Positions 13,801-24,000 of a stretch of DNA of 64,000 nucleotides are shown here, piece after piece (position 1 is the stretch's first letter; every line of letters starts with the position of its first letter). The translations under genes and the position numbers were made by a program. This DNA is from Azolla pinnata (taxonomy: Eukaryota > Streptophyta > Polypodiopsida > Salviniales > Salviniaceae), in the NCBI GenBank assembly GCA_037176905.1, contig JBBBWG010004446.1, forward strand, positions 1 to 64,000. The letters run 5' to 3'. Under the pieces are notes generated by a model. It ran no database searches. It saw only the letters and a list, made by a program, of their open reading frames with translations, and was not told the origin of the DNA.

Positions 13801-16800
13801 CACCCCAAGCAATTTCTATAGTGAAGATACAACTAAGGTAATGAAAAATATCTACACACAACGGCTTCCTGAGGGCCCTTATGATTTTGGAGTCCTCAAG
13901 ACCTCAGATTTGGCTATTCAGAAACTAATGGTGATCTCAACATCTCAATAATGAGCCCGTTTCATTCTCCCAATGCTAGACTGATTTTACAAAGATGGAT
14001 ATGTCATTCACCACATATTTCCACTTTTTATTAGAGATAAACTCTCCAGCTCTAAAACTTTAAAAAGACGACTAACATGCGAAAGTTTCAATTCTCGAGG
14101 TTTCCCAGTTGCATGCTTAGCAATCATGGACCACTATCCTTGCTACTTTTGAAGCATTTGCTAATGCTAAAATTCTTGCAAGATCTGCTCTTGTTACCAT
14201 CTAGAAAGAAAGAAAGAAATATTAATGTCTTTTGAGAGGCTAAAATGACCTACAAGTACAAAATTAGGAAATATATCTTCAAACGTTTTCATGTCTCAGA
14301 TGAGAATAGGTACAACTACACAAGTTCTGGAATATTGTAGACATGTTGTAAGCCAAGATCCTGCGCTTGGATTGATTGAAGCGTTCACCTTTGAAAACTG
14401 TTCAAGAGGGGCTACGCTAGGATAGGAAAAATGAAGGTAAGGGAGGCACCTTCAGTATTTCCTGGTAATGGCCTTTATTTGTCAATGACAAGGGTGATGA
14501 AGCTGTGTTCGAGCTACACTTGGCCTGTGTAGCATGGTATATTCAGATGGCTTGATTGATGGTAACCACTTTTGATTTCGTTGGCTAAGGCCCTGCTAGG
14601 GTATTTGCTAGTCAGACTTGTGGAATAGAAGGAATCACTAAACTAAAGAAGGTCATGATTGTTCTCTCTTGATGAGTTGAGATTGTATCTTTTCAATGAT
14701 TTCTCTCTCTGTCTCTTGATTTCCAACAACACCAGTCTTCATGCTCCATTACTTTAGGTAGTGGCCCAAAACAGAAGGCGATGATATTTTCCTCTTTATT
14801 TTATAAAATACGGTACACTGGCAGACCTGGTGTTCTTTTGATTTCCCCCCTAATGGCATGGTTGGTATATCTATTCTTCTGTAGGTTTGTATGCCCATCT
14901 CCCGTTCTCTATTCAACTCATATGAAAAGGTAGTAAACTGCCCGAGCACGATGCAGAATGCTTGAGCTGTGTATCCCCATGTCAGAAGGCCTACATCGTT
15001 CAGAAGTTCCTTAAATGGAACTCCACGCCCTTTTTAATGTGTACACAAGATCTCTCCATATGGCCTTTAATACCACAGCTACAGTTTCATGTATATCTTG
15101 AAATATACATTTGCACCTAGATCTCCAAAGACCCCACAGTATAACTGCAGCCACATATTACCCATCTTAAATGAAACTGTTCTTCTTCTTGGACTTGCAA
15201 ATTACCCATCAAACGAGCCTCTACCTTCCCCCTATCAAATATATAATAAGTAGTAATGCTGCTGGCTTCGTACAAGGTCATTGGACCATTCATTATTCCC
15301 CAAATTGCTCCTCCCCAAGTCGAACATTCCTCCACATCCACATGAGCAATCAATCTTAAAATTCTTTTCCAAACCTGTTGAGCGACTACACATTCCCATA
15401 GAGCACGCCGTTGATCTTCAAATTCCAACCTGCATCTCTTACACTTCTCCGCATCCTGCCTCTCAACCCATTTTTCCACAGGTAATGCACCATGTACCAA
15501 AAACCATTGAAATGCTGTAATTTTACATGGCAATTTGGACTCCCATAACCTTCTCCAAACTTATCTAAAAACCTTTGTTAATATCGTAATGTTGCCACTG
15601 TCTATTTTGATACCCATTACCTGCTATATTTGGTGACAAAATATGCCTTCCAAGCTTCACTATATATTGGAAAAATGGTATAGCCTTTGATGTTTTACTA
15701 CTTATTGTGGAGCAATCACCAAGACTGAAGGTCTCTTCAATTCTATTTGCCTAAGAAATCTAGGCCCATCGTGATATTGGGCCCTTTGAATTTGAATTCA
15801 CCTACCAATCCATCGTAATCTCGGGCCCTTTGAATTCACCTACCAATCCATCGTGATCTCAGGCCCTTTGGATTGTAACCTGTCAATGCCGTTTCTCACC
15901 TTTTATGGCCATTTGGGTGAGTGAGGGTAGGGTTGTTTGGGGATGTCGTAGAGTACCTTTGCATATTGATGTCAATCGTGGGATAAGGTCTACATTGCCT
16001 CTCATGAAGCATTTTCCATGCTCGTGTACTTTCTTTTCCAAGGAAAACTGTTTACTTCTGCTTCAAATTCAACCGAATGCGATGTCTTCTTCTTCCTCAC
16101 GAGGCATAGGAAGGTTGCGCTTGCCTGTTTATGCCTAAGAATCCTCGTTGCTTGTGTAATTCTTTCAAGAATTGTTCCTAAGATCCGGCTTGGGTTAGAG
16201 CTTGGCCAGAGTTGTAAAATGAGAGTGTTGGAGCTAAACCACTTGTAATAGTTGTTTTGTTGATTTGCCGAGAGAATGAAAGTGAGAACCTGTAATATTT
16301 GATCGAGTTTCAGGGTCAGCAGATGGAACAGTGAGAATGTGGGAGAAGGATGGAGGTATGTGGCTTACCCACTGAAAAACATTCTGTACTTCAGTTTATG
16401 ATGTATGTTAAAAGCCTATTCCCTTTCCCTTGCAGCATCATTTAGGTGTGTTAAGAATGTAGGGCCCTATTCGACCTCAGTTTTATCAATAAGGTGTGGA
16501 GGAAATTGGCTGGGAATGGGTGCGGCAGATAACTCAATGTCCATGTTCCAACGCATCCAGCCAAGCACTGGCAATACAACAGGGAACTGGCAACTCTATA
16601 GAACAGACCATCAGACAGCAGCCGTGGTGATATATCATAAAGCTTAAAACACTATCATTGTTCGAAATCTGTATGCTAATAATTATCTACACATAAATGT
16701 TCACTATTATTGAGAAAATATATGCAAAAACATCTATACATAATTGTAAGATTATTATGGGATTTAGAATTTATTGTACTTTTTTAGAAAGGTGAGACAT

Positions 16801-17103
16801 ACTTGTGCCAGGTAAGTAGTACGTTCAAATATGTGAAGGTAATTGTGTCCTGTTAAATGTAAGATTTTAAGCACACTTGTGTGGGAGTGCTACGATGTAG
16901 GCATTATTGTGTTTGATGGTCAAATATAAGGCTTTTATACTGATTGATTGCATCGGACATCCATAAAAATGTTAACGATGATTGTGTTGGGTGGTTCTGA
17001 TATGCAGGTGAGGTGTGCTGCAGTTGATCCAGAGAGAGGGAGAATATGCACAGGGGCAAGGAATGGCCTGCTCAGGCTTTGGGACGCTGGCATTACTGCA
17101 TAG
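1691..17103 (+). CDS. SCD1: SCD1-like DENN domain and WD40 repeat protein
   Basis: Plant STOMATAL CYTOKINESIS DEFECTIVE 1 acts with SCD2 and Rab-E GTPases in clathrin-linked and post-Golgi traffic during cytokinesis and polar growth. Here 31 exons join in phase into 1176 residues, close to the ~1187 of Arabidopsis. The start is the ATG at 1691 (MGRIMEHFVVCGLGPE, the family's N-terminus) and the stop is TAG at 17101-17103. Order: tripartite DENN module (residues ~1-480), charged and helical linker (~480-830), eight WD40 repeats (~830-1176). Intron 28 (13622-16313) holds a LINE fragment. Exon 12 has two in-frame acceptors. All junctions are GT-AG and no lesion is seen, so the gene looks intact. 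The family call rests on remembered Arabidopsis sequence; individual boundaries are by eye. Confidence 0.95.
1991..2030. repeat. (AC)n microsatellite in SCD1 intron 1
   Basis: A dinucleotide CA run interrupted by a few CGCA steps, within the first SCD1 intron. Confidence 0.95.
8331..11446 (+). other. SCD1: SCD1 exons 12-22: linker region
   Basis: Exons: 8331-8460, 9238-9292, 9386-9430, 9513-9588, 9680-9753, 9891-9941, 10039-10196, 10279-10326, 10505-10562, 11011-11094, 11251-11446. Recognisable SCD1 strings are KYKYDRFPA, ESTEDPL, ALIESDAEGIGGSGFVE, ATLVAEQLVIVAEHMAGLGL and KLRGLLAYLRKANLGYWD. Exon 12 could instead begin at 8298; that form adds 11 codons with no stop. Confidence 0.9.
15117..15720 (-). 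mobile_element. LINE ORF2 3'-end fragment (zf-RVT region)
   Basis: Minus-strand reading gives VWRRLWESKLPCKITAFQWF, then LPVEKWVERQDAEKCKRC and LWECVVAQQVWKRIL. This is the pattern of the zinc-binding module that follows reverse transcriptase in plant L1-type LINEs (K-I/V-x-F-x-W-x-x-x-H-x-x-LP...C-x-x-C...W-x-C...VW). The usual histidine before WEC is missing, and reading becomes patchy beyond 15540. Only this tail remains; no polyA, target-site duplication or upstream reverse transcriptase was found. It sits antisense inside SCD1 intron 28 and partly explains that intron's 2.7 kb length. Confidence 0.65.
15765..15880. repeat. Short tandem repeat, GGGCCCTTTGAATTCACCTA type
   Basis: Three diverged copies of a ~45-base unit containing CCCATCGTGAT / CCATCGTAATCTC, GGGCCCTTTG and CACCTACCAATC, in SCD1 intron 28. 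Confidence 0.8.
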
Positions 17104-19499
17104 TCTCACCGATGATGCTTTTTTTTTCTGAAAAATACTTCGATAAGAATTGGGTGAGGTGCGGATCGAGCTCGTGGTTCCTAATGATGATGGTATGAGT
17201 GATGCTCATTAGATATGCATAATTCTTTTTGAAGTGTAGGTCAGCTCACTCAGACATTTTGTTGTATCTACGAATTCTATCCCCACGGATGTGACAGACA
17301 TCATGCCTATGTATAATTACCAAACCCTAAAATCAATTCATGCATAATGGGATATGCTTATTCAAAGCAAATCCTCTTGATGCAAGGTATGATGATGCTT
17401 CTAGATCAAATGCTAAGAAAAAACTGACACCAGGTTCAAAAGTGGTAGCTTTTGTCATCATTCTTCATCTCCAAGAATCATAACCAGCTATATGTAGGGA
17501 TGGGTGTGTTGATGTTTGCTCTAAAATGCTCCAATATGCAGATCTTAGATACCGCTGGAACATCGATAGCTTTACGATGTCAAGTTGAAGTAACTCTATG
17601 AGGTGTTCAAATTATTGGTACTGAATTTGGGTCTTTGATTCTCGTTTGTTTGAAAGTTGCACATCCTTTTATGGATTACTAGGTTGTGAGTTTGGAGAGA
17701 AGTGCAGCCAGGAAGAAAAAGCCCAGGAGATTCTACGAGCAGAGTGAATGGCTAATGTGAGTATGATTCATGAATAATTTGCTTATCCCTCATTTCTCAT
17801 AGTAGACATATTCTTATATAACCCTCTTTAGTCCAACTCCATAAAATCATCCGCATAATCATATGGTGTCATTTCATGTGTGCTATCCATTATTGCTATC
17901 CATATTCTGTTCATATGCATAACACCCCTCTGGTTATACAACCATTTAGCTTCCTAGCATTTAACTATGGAAACAAGACCGTCGTTGGGCATACATTCTG
18001 TTGTATGTTTTCTAGTGATTTCAGGCAGATTTTGGGTGGTTTTTTGTGGCCTTGGTATATGTATGATGATCATGAAAGAGACAAAACACAAAAAAATTGA
18101 TCATTCGGTACATGTTATAGATTTAATTAAATCAGCTAATCAAATAACTAGCTTTTCGAACTGATTTCCAAGTCTGGTATCATCGACGTTGACTTTTGAA
18201 TCGATTTTTAAGTGCGATTTTATGCTAAGAGTTTCCTACTTTTATGGATGCTGTCTCAATTCTAACTGGTTTGGTTAGTAATTAAGTGATTATGACTCGA
18301 CTGAATGTATGGTTTGATTTAACCATTTGATTAACCAATTAATGAAGCTATTGGGTTAATGGATTGATAGGCATTAGACCAGTAGTTTTCTAAAAGAGTG
18401 TGGGTGTCAAATTATTGAAAAGACTGTTGTTAGGTGCCAAATGGTAATTTGAGATGAAATAATGATCAGAAAACACACATAATTTATTAACAGAACCCAA
18501 GGTTTGTGTCATGCTATTTTAGTGGATTAGCCAGCAAATGAACACAACTATCAGGCGATTTCAATGGATAAGCCCAAAGCTACGTTAGATGCAAAAGCAA
18601 GTGTTTCCTGGATCGGATCTATTCAAAGCAGCATCGTGAAGCTTTTTTGTCTTTGGAATTGGACGCTACTTGGTATGTGGACTGAAGTCGGAATGGTAGT
18701 GTTCTCCTCGGTGGTAAGCAGGGCATGCTAATTAACGTGCTATGCAAGCTTTGAAATCTATCATGCGATAGATTATCGCATTAGCATCGAGTATCTTTAT
18801 TCTTGCACGAAATTCGGGTTCCAAGTCATTGCTACTCAGGTTGCCAAGACGCTTTGCATTGGTCGAGGTTGTCGAGCCAATCTGGAAGCCACAACTGTAG
18901 AAATTCGATGGTCTAAAGTCATATGTGAGAGATGTGTTTATGATCAGAGTCAAATTGATTGGTTGCAGAGCTAGATCAGGGATCTGGCATCGATAAGAGA
19001 AAGCTTGGATTATTAGAATGGACTAGATTAGGTGCATATGCGCAACTAACGGGAGCTTGAGGTCAAGGAGGGGACTGACCATCGGTTTTAAACCAATCAG
19101 GGCCAAAACAAAAGAAGCATTACAGTTGACTTTAGGGTTTAGATTCGGCAACCCTTTTTTCGGCTACTAACCCAGTATCATCTTCGAGTTCCGGATTTGG
19201 TTGATTGTTTTTATGAGATTGCCTTTTGAAGTGTCTCCTACATGATTTTGGCCGTGTTCATTGATCTGTTTTTCGATCTACAAGCCGATCCTGCCTTTCT
19301 CAGTTGACTTTGGGGGTACAATGTTTTTGGGATCAATGCTTGTATCTGGGCAATGCTGAAGGACATGGATTCCCATAACCTCGGAGATGACTTGGCTGTT
19401 ATGATTTCTTTTGTTTGCCCGTATCTTGTAAGAGTTGATTTTGTCTTTGTTTGACTTGTTTGTTTGTACCGACTCGCGTTCTGTTTTTGTATCCGCATT
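17104..19499. other. Gene-poor spacer downstream of SCD1
   Basis: SCD1 3' untranslated sequence followed by AT-rich DNA. No gene recognised. At 17683-17760 a plausible acceptor (ATTACTAG) leads into 25 open codons, including SAARKKKPRRFYEQSEWLM, and a stop; it could be an orphan or alternative terminal exon. The other reading frames here are short and without family likeness. Confidence 0.5.
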
Positions 19500-19680
19500 C
19501 ATCGGTCAGAAGGGCAAATTAGAAGGAGAATCAAAAGGGCCAATTGGAAGGCCCATCAGAAGGATCAACCAGAAGTGCTGATCAAAAGAGCCGATCAGAA
19601 GGGCCAATCAGAAGAGCCGATCAGAAGGTGCAGATCAGAAAGACGAGTTTCGACTAATCAGAAGGTCAATCAAAAAGGGA
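19500..19680. repeat. Degenerate ~15-base tandem repeat (GATCAGAAGGGCCAAT type)
   Basis: About ten diverged copies of GATCAGAAGGGCCAAT / GATCAGAAGAGCC. The open frame across it (Arg/Lys/Gln-rich) follows from the repeat and is not taken as a gene. Confidence 0.85.
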
Positions 19681-20180
19681 TTAAGCGACACAAGAGTTTA
19701 GGGTTTAGCAAAAATAAGCGAAATGAGCTTTTTCTTTTTAATAGATAATGGATAAATACATGAATAAAGTGCTTCTCAATGACCTGCAGAAAAGAAATGT
19801 GAAATAAAAACCGATAAAATAATAAATCGATCAGATAGTAAATCAAGCAATCGCATAATCGAGCGATCCAATTAGTATTTAATCGAGCTATAAAACAAAC
19901 CGAATCATGCTCGACTAATCTAGAAATCAAATCGATCCAAGATGGACGTCATTTGTATAGGATTGACGCACTGCACAATCGATCGAAAATCTGAGGTCAA
20001 ACTTGAAAATCGAGGCCAAGAAAGAGCTCAAAATGTTTAGGGTTCAATTACTTTGTGATTTGATCAACCGATTCATGGAATTTCATCGATCCACTGCGTC
20101 GAATGGTAAACTTAAGAAAATTATAAAAATGATTGAGCACAAAAAAAAAAGACGAAATGGAAATGACAGGAAACGGAAGC

Positions 20181-20235
20181 GGAATGAAATGAAATGAAAT
20201 GAAGTGAAATGAAATGAAATGAAAGTGAAATGAAA
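20181..20235. repeat. (GAAAT)n pentanucleotide repeat
   Basis: About eleven GAAAT units with one GAAGT variant, upstream of the choline transporter-like gene. Confidence 0.95.
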
Positions 20236-20340
20236 TTTGGAACGAAATGAAAGCGAAGGGAAGAACAAATTGAATGAAAACAAGAAAAGGAAAAAGAAAC
20301 GGGGAACAAAATACGTCGTAATTTGTTGTGGGAAAATCAA

Positions 20341-20690
20341 CTCCGATTTTCTTTTCCACTGTTTTTTTTTTGTTCTTTGTCTTCTGTGCAAGCTTCCATG
20401 GCGACCTTCGCCATCGATCCACAGCCTACGCTTCGTCATCGTCATCGTCATCGCCATCGCCATCGCCATCATGATTGCGCTGATTCACTCTCTGATTCTC
20501 ACGCGCTGTAGCTGCTTGCTCAGCTCCGATTTCAACGGCACGGTTTTTTTCTTGGCTTCGGTGCAAGCTTCCGTGGCGACCTTCGCCATCGCCAGTACCC
20601 GATCCACACAGCCTGCGCTTCACCGTCGTCATCGTCGTCGCGTTGATTCACTCCCTGATTCTCACGCGCTGTACGCAGCTTCGCAAGGGG
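20341..20690 (+). repeat. Direct duplication (~183 bases) upstream of the choline transporter-like gene
   Basis: Unit 1 begins CTCCGATTTTC at about 20341 and unit 2 CTCCGATTTCA at about 20524. Both continue GTGCAAGCTTCC(A/G)TGGCGACC, CTTCGCCATCG, a CATCGTCATCG run, GATTCACTC, CTGATTCTCACGCGCTGTA. In unit 1 an ATG opens a 37-codon frame with a His-Arg run; in unit 2 the same place is GTG. It lies 0.4-0.7 kb before the start codon, so promoter or leader duplication is the likely reading. Confidence 0.85.
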
Positions 20691-20903
20691 AAGAAGGGAA
20701 CGAACGGAAGCCTGTGGAGAAGGCGGAAAGAGAAGCGTCAGAAGAAGCGGAGGCCGAAGAAGAAGTGGGAGGGATAGGAGGAGAAGAAAAAGAAGGGAGG
20801 AAAGAAGAAGAATCCTTATCTTTTGTGTTCGAATCCATACTGTTTGTGTTAGAAGAGAACAGGAGGAGGAGGGGGAGTAGGAGGAAGAAGAAGAAGAAGA
20901 AGA

Positions 20904-21047
20904 AGAATCCATCAATCTGTTCCACTCCGTTCCATTAATGTTTTGCTTCTTTTGCTGATTAAGAAAAAGGAGAAGAAAAGAGAGAAGAAAGAAGACAAGA
21001 ATCCATCAATCCGTTCCACTCCATTCCATTAATGTTTTGCTCCTCCC
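20904..21047 (+). repeat. 94-base duplication in the presumed leader of the choline transporter-like gene
   Basis: AGAATCCATCAATC at 20904 and again at 20998, each followed by GTTCCACTCC, TTCCATTAATGTTTTGC, ending about 27 bases before the start codon. GA-rich tracts (20690-20910) precede it. This is probably 5' leader DNA. Confidence 0.85.
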
Positions 21048-21073
21048 TCTTCCTCTCTCTTTGATGTAAGGAC

Positions 21074-24000
21074 ATGCAGACTCCATCTCCTGTTTTCGAT
21101 TCTCCTCACCACGAAGAGGCCATAGTTGATGAGGTTAGTAATGCTCATAATTCTGTCGATATATCTATCTCTTATAAATTATAATTGGCCGTTTTTATCA
21201 ATCAAAAGAAGTGAGTAGATCTTCCTTTCTTTCGTTCTTTTAGCCTTAGTCTTCCTTATTAGGATGAATGTAAATATTCCATACACAGATTTTAATTGCA
21301 ATGTATATCTTCCGTGAAACTTGTAAGAATACAACTTTACATACATCCATAGATATCTAGACCTCAAAAGGAAACCTTAACCAAGAGTAAGTAGAATTCT
21401 CTGCGATTCTACCAAAGTGTCATGCACTTCTCTAATTTGCCGAGGAACCAGTACAATAACACAGGCGTAGAAACCTAGTGTTTGAAAAGGTGATTTTTTT
21501 GCGAGTTCAGTAGCCATCATTTGGAGACATCTAGACCTCAAAAGGAAACCTTAACCAAGAGTAAGTAGAATTCTCTGCGATTCTACCAAAGTGTCATGCA
21601 CTTCTNNNNNNNNNNNNNNNNNNNNNNNNNNNNNNNNNNNNNNNNNNNNNNNNNNNNNNNNNNNNNNNNNNNNNNNNNNNNNNNNNNNNNNNNNNNNNNN
21701 NNNNNCTAATTTTCCGAGGAACCAGTACAATAACGCAGGCGTAGAAACCTATGTTTGAAAAGGTGATTTTTTTGTGAGTTCAGTAGCCATCATTTGGAGA
21801 TATCTAGACCTTAAAAGGAAAGCTTAACCAAGAGTAAGTAGAATTCTCTGTGATTCTACCAAAGTGTCATGCACTTCTCTAATTCGCCGAGGAACCAGTA
21901 CAATAACACAGGCGTAGAAACCTAGTGTTTGAAAAGCTGATTTTTTTGCGAGTTCAGTAGCCATCTTTTGGAGACATCTCAGCATATTGTTAAAATGTAA
22001 TAACCTTTCATCTAAAATTGTGTGAAATAGAATACGATTGCATCTAAATCTATTGCAATCGTGTGTTAGAGTTTTTAATGAGATCTTCAGGCTTCTTTGA
22101 AAAATGGAAGGTGTTGATTTGACGTGAAGTCCATGATTTGACGTGAATCCCATTATAAACTTACATCTAGTTTGAAATTAATCCTTTTTTTGCTGCAGAA
22201 ACGAATTAACTCTTGAACATCTGAGTGTCAGGAATGCAGATTATTTTCACCAGGTTCCTATCTGAGCTTGTAGAAAACTCAAAACGTTTGTAAACCGTCA
22301 TTAAATGTGAAAACGATTCTCTTTAACCTTCATTGAAATCATTAAAAGTTGAGTTGTTCCACTGAAATAGTGTAAGAGTCTGTCAGAATTGCCATTTTCA
22401 TGGTTGAAAAGAAAATAAGAGAAAGCCGTCAAGATCCTAGTGATTGTAAAACAGAAATTCTGCCAACAAGGTCTTGAAACCTTTCATCAAACGTAGTAGA
22501 AGGAATGATAACTTTATAACAATGCTGTTAACTTCTTTGTAGTTTTTAAAATAATTTTGTGGTTGAAAAAGAAATGAAGAGTTTTATAGACTTCTCAATG
22601 TTTTGAGAAGGGAATAAAGACTACGTCTTTAATGAAGGGAATAAAAACTACGTCTTTAATCTTCCAGTAAAATGTTTTACATGTTTCATGATAATGACAA
22701 AATTTTCCATCTAATCAGACAATAATTAAGTGTTCGTATAGAAAGGAAAAGTTTGTGAGATTTTCTATAAGGCTATGAGAACTGATACTGGAAAAATCGA
22801 ATATCATTTTCTACCTGTATGTTATGTCAAGTTATAAGAATTTAAAGATCTTATATTCCTGAACTGAACTATGCATGAGTCTCGTAGAGCATGCCTAACC
22901 TATTTAAATCTCAAATATATGTCTGAAGCCTTGCTATTTGATCTGAAGAAATTGATGCCTTATTTGAAATAACACTTTAGCAAGTGAATCCAATGGACCA
23001 GAATGAATGGCATGAGTATATAATGCAATGAAAACCCTGTTGTATATGTTTAAACAGGTTATGTCTGTAGCAAGGGAATTGAGGCAGATATGGATATTTT
23101 TTATGATATCATGGTTCGGCTATTGCTTGTGAATATAATAATTTGACATAATATTAGGGCATCCGTGCCTCAAATGGGTGTCAGTGTGCGATAGCAGTTT
23201 ATGCTAGAGATAGTACTGTTTGATCACAATCGATACCATTTAAGATCACTTTCTCATGCATTTATTATGTTACATTGTCTTCAAACCCTCCTCTGTTTTC
23301 TTATGAATTCAAGAATACCGTAGAGCTTGTGTCAAAGCATACATACATATCGGTCATGTTGCAGAGGAGATGCTTAAAGAATTAGCGACATTACTTTCAA
23401 ACTTCACTATCTAGAATTCTCATAGTTCATTCATGGATGTTTTTCAGGAAGGTCATCATAGTGAGTTCGGAGGAAGCACGCCCCCTCCTCTAGCAAGGGA
23501 ACCTGAACCAATCAGGCATTGGAGAGATGTGTTTTGGTTGGCAGCATTTATCTTGCATATGCTTGTTCTTGGATCAGTATTGGGAGCTATTGGGTTTAAT
23601 AGATTCAAAGGACAAGATAGGCTCAACTTAGATAGATATACTAAACGTGATGCAAATGAAAGCTCAGACAAACAAACAGAAGAGTATTGGCCCATTTATG
23701 GTTCAGCTGCAGTTATTGGTGCATTCATTGCATATGTGTGGTTGTTGTTTCTATGCCGGAAAGGAAATCAGATGATGAGGTTCTCAGTTCACAGTGTAAC
23801 AACTTATCTTGCTCTCGTCGGTGTGTTCTGTTTCTGGGTAAATGCTATCTTTTGGGGCGTTGTGTGTGCTGTAGGAGCTACATTACAGTTTCTGTATATC
23901 TTATCTGTTATGGACAGGTACTTTTACAGGCTATCTGTGGTTAATCAACTGTGAAATTTTGACCTATAAGTTGTTTCTCAGTGCACAACTTTGGTATTAC

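Larger units (their letters stand above)
11629..17103 (+). other. SCD1: SCD1 exons 23-31: eight WD40 repeats
   Basis: Exons: 11629-11810, 12374-12438, 12556-12679, 13031-13212, 13312-13383, 13461-13621, 16314-16355, 16436-16626, 17008-17103. Successive blades end in VKMWDP, VLVWDK, VKLWDV, CYLWDI, VREWSS, VRMWEK, SMSMFQ and LRLWDA, most preceded by GH or a related turn and a (S/T)GSDD-type loop. The seventh blade is weak, as it is in Arabidopsis SCD1. The fold is a propeller for partner binding. Confidence 0.93.

Noticed and set aside
20048-20938. Long frames rich in Phe/His or Glu/Arg on both strands
   Set aside because: They follow GAAAT, CATCGT and GAAGAA repeats upstream of the choline transporter-like gene.
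21824-22153. 109-codon minus frame in intron 1 of the choline transporter-like gene
   Set aside because: Half of it is the 174-base intronic repeat; no recognised domain.
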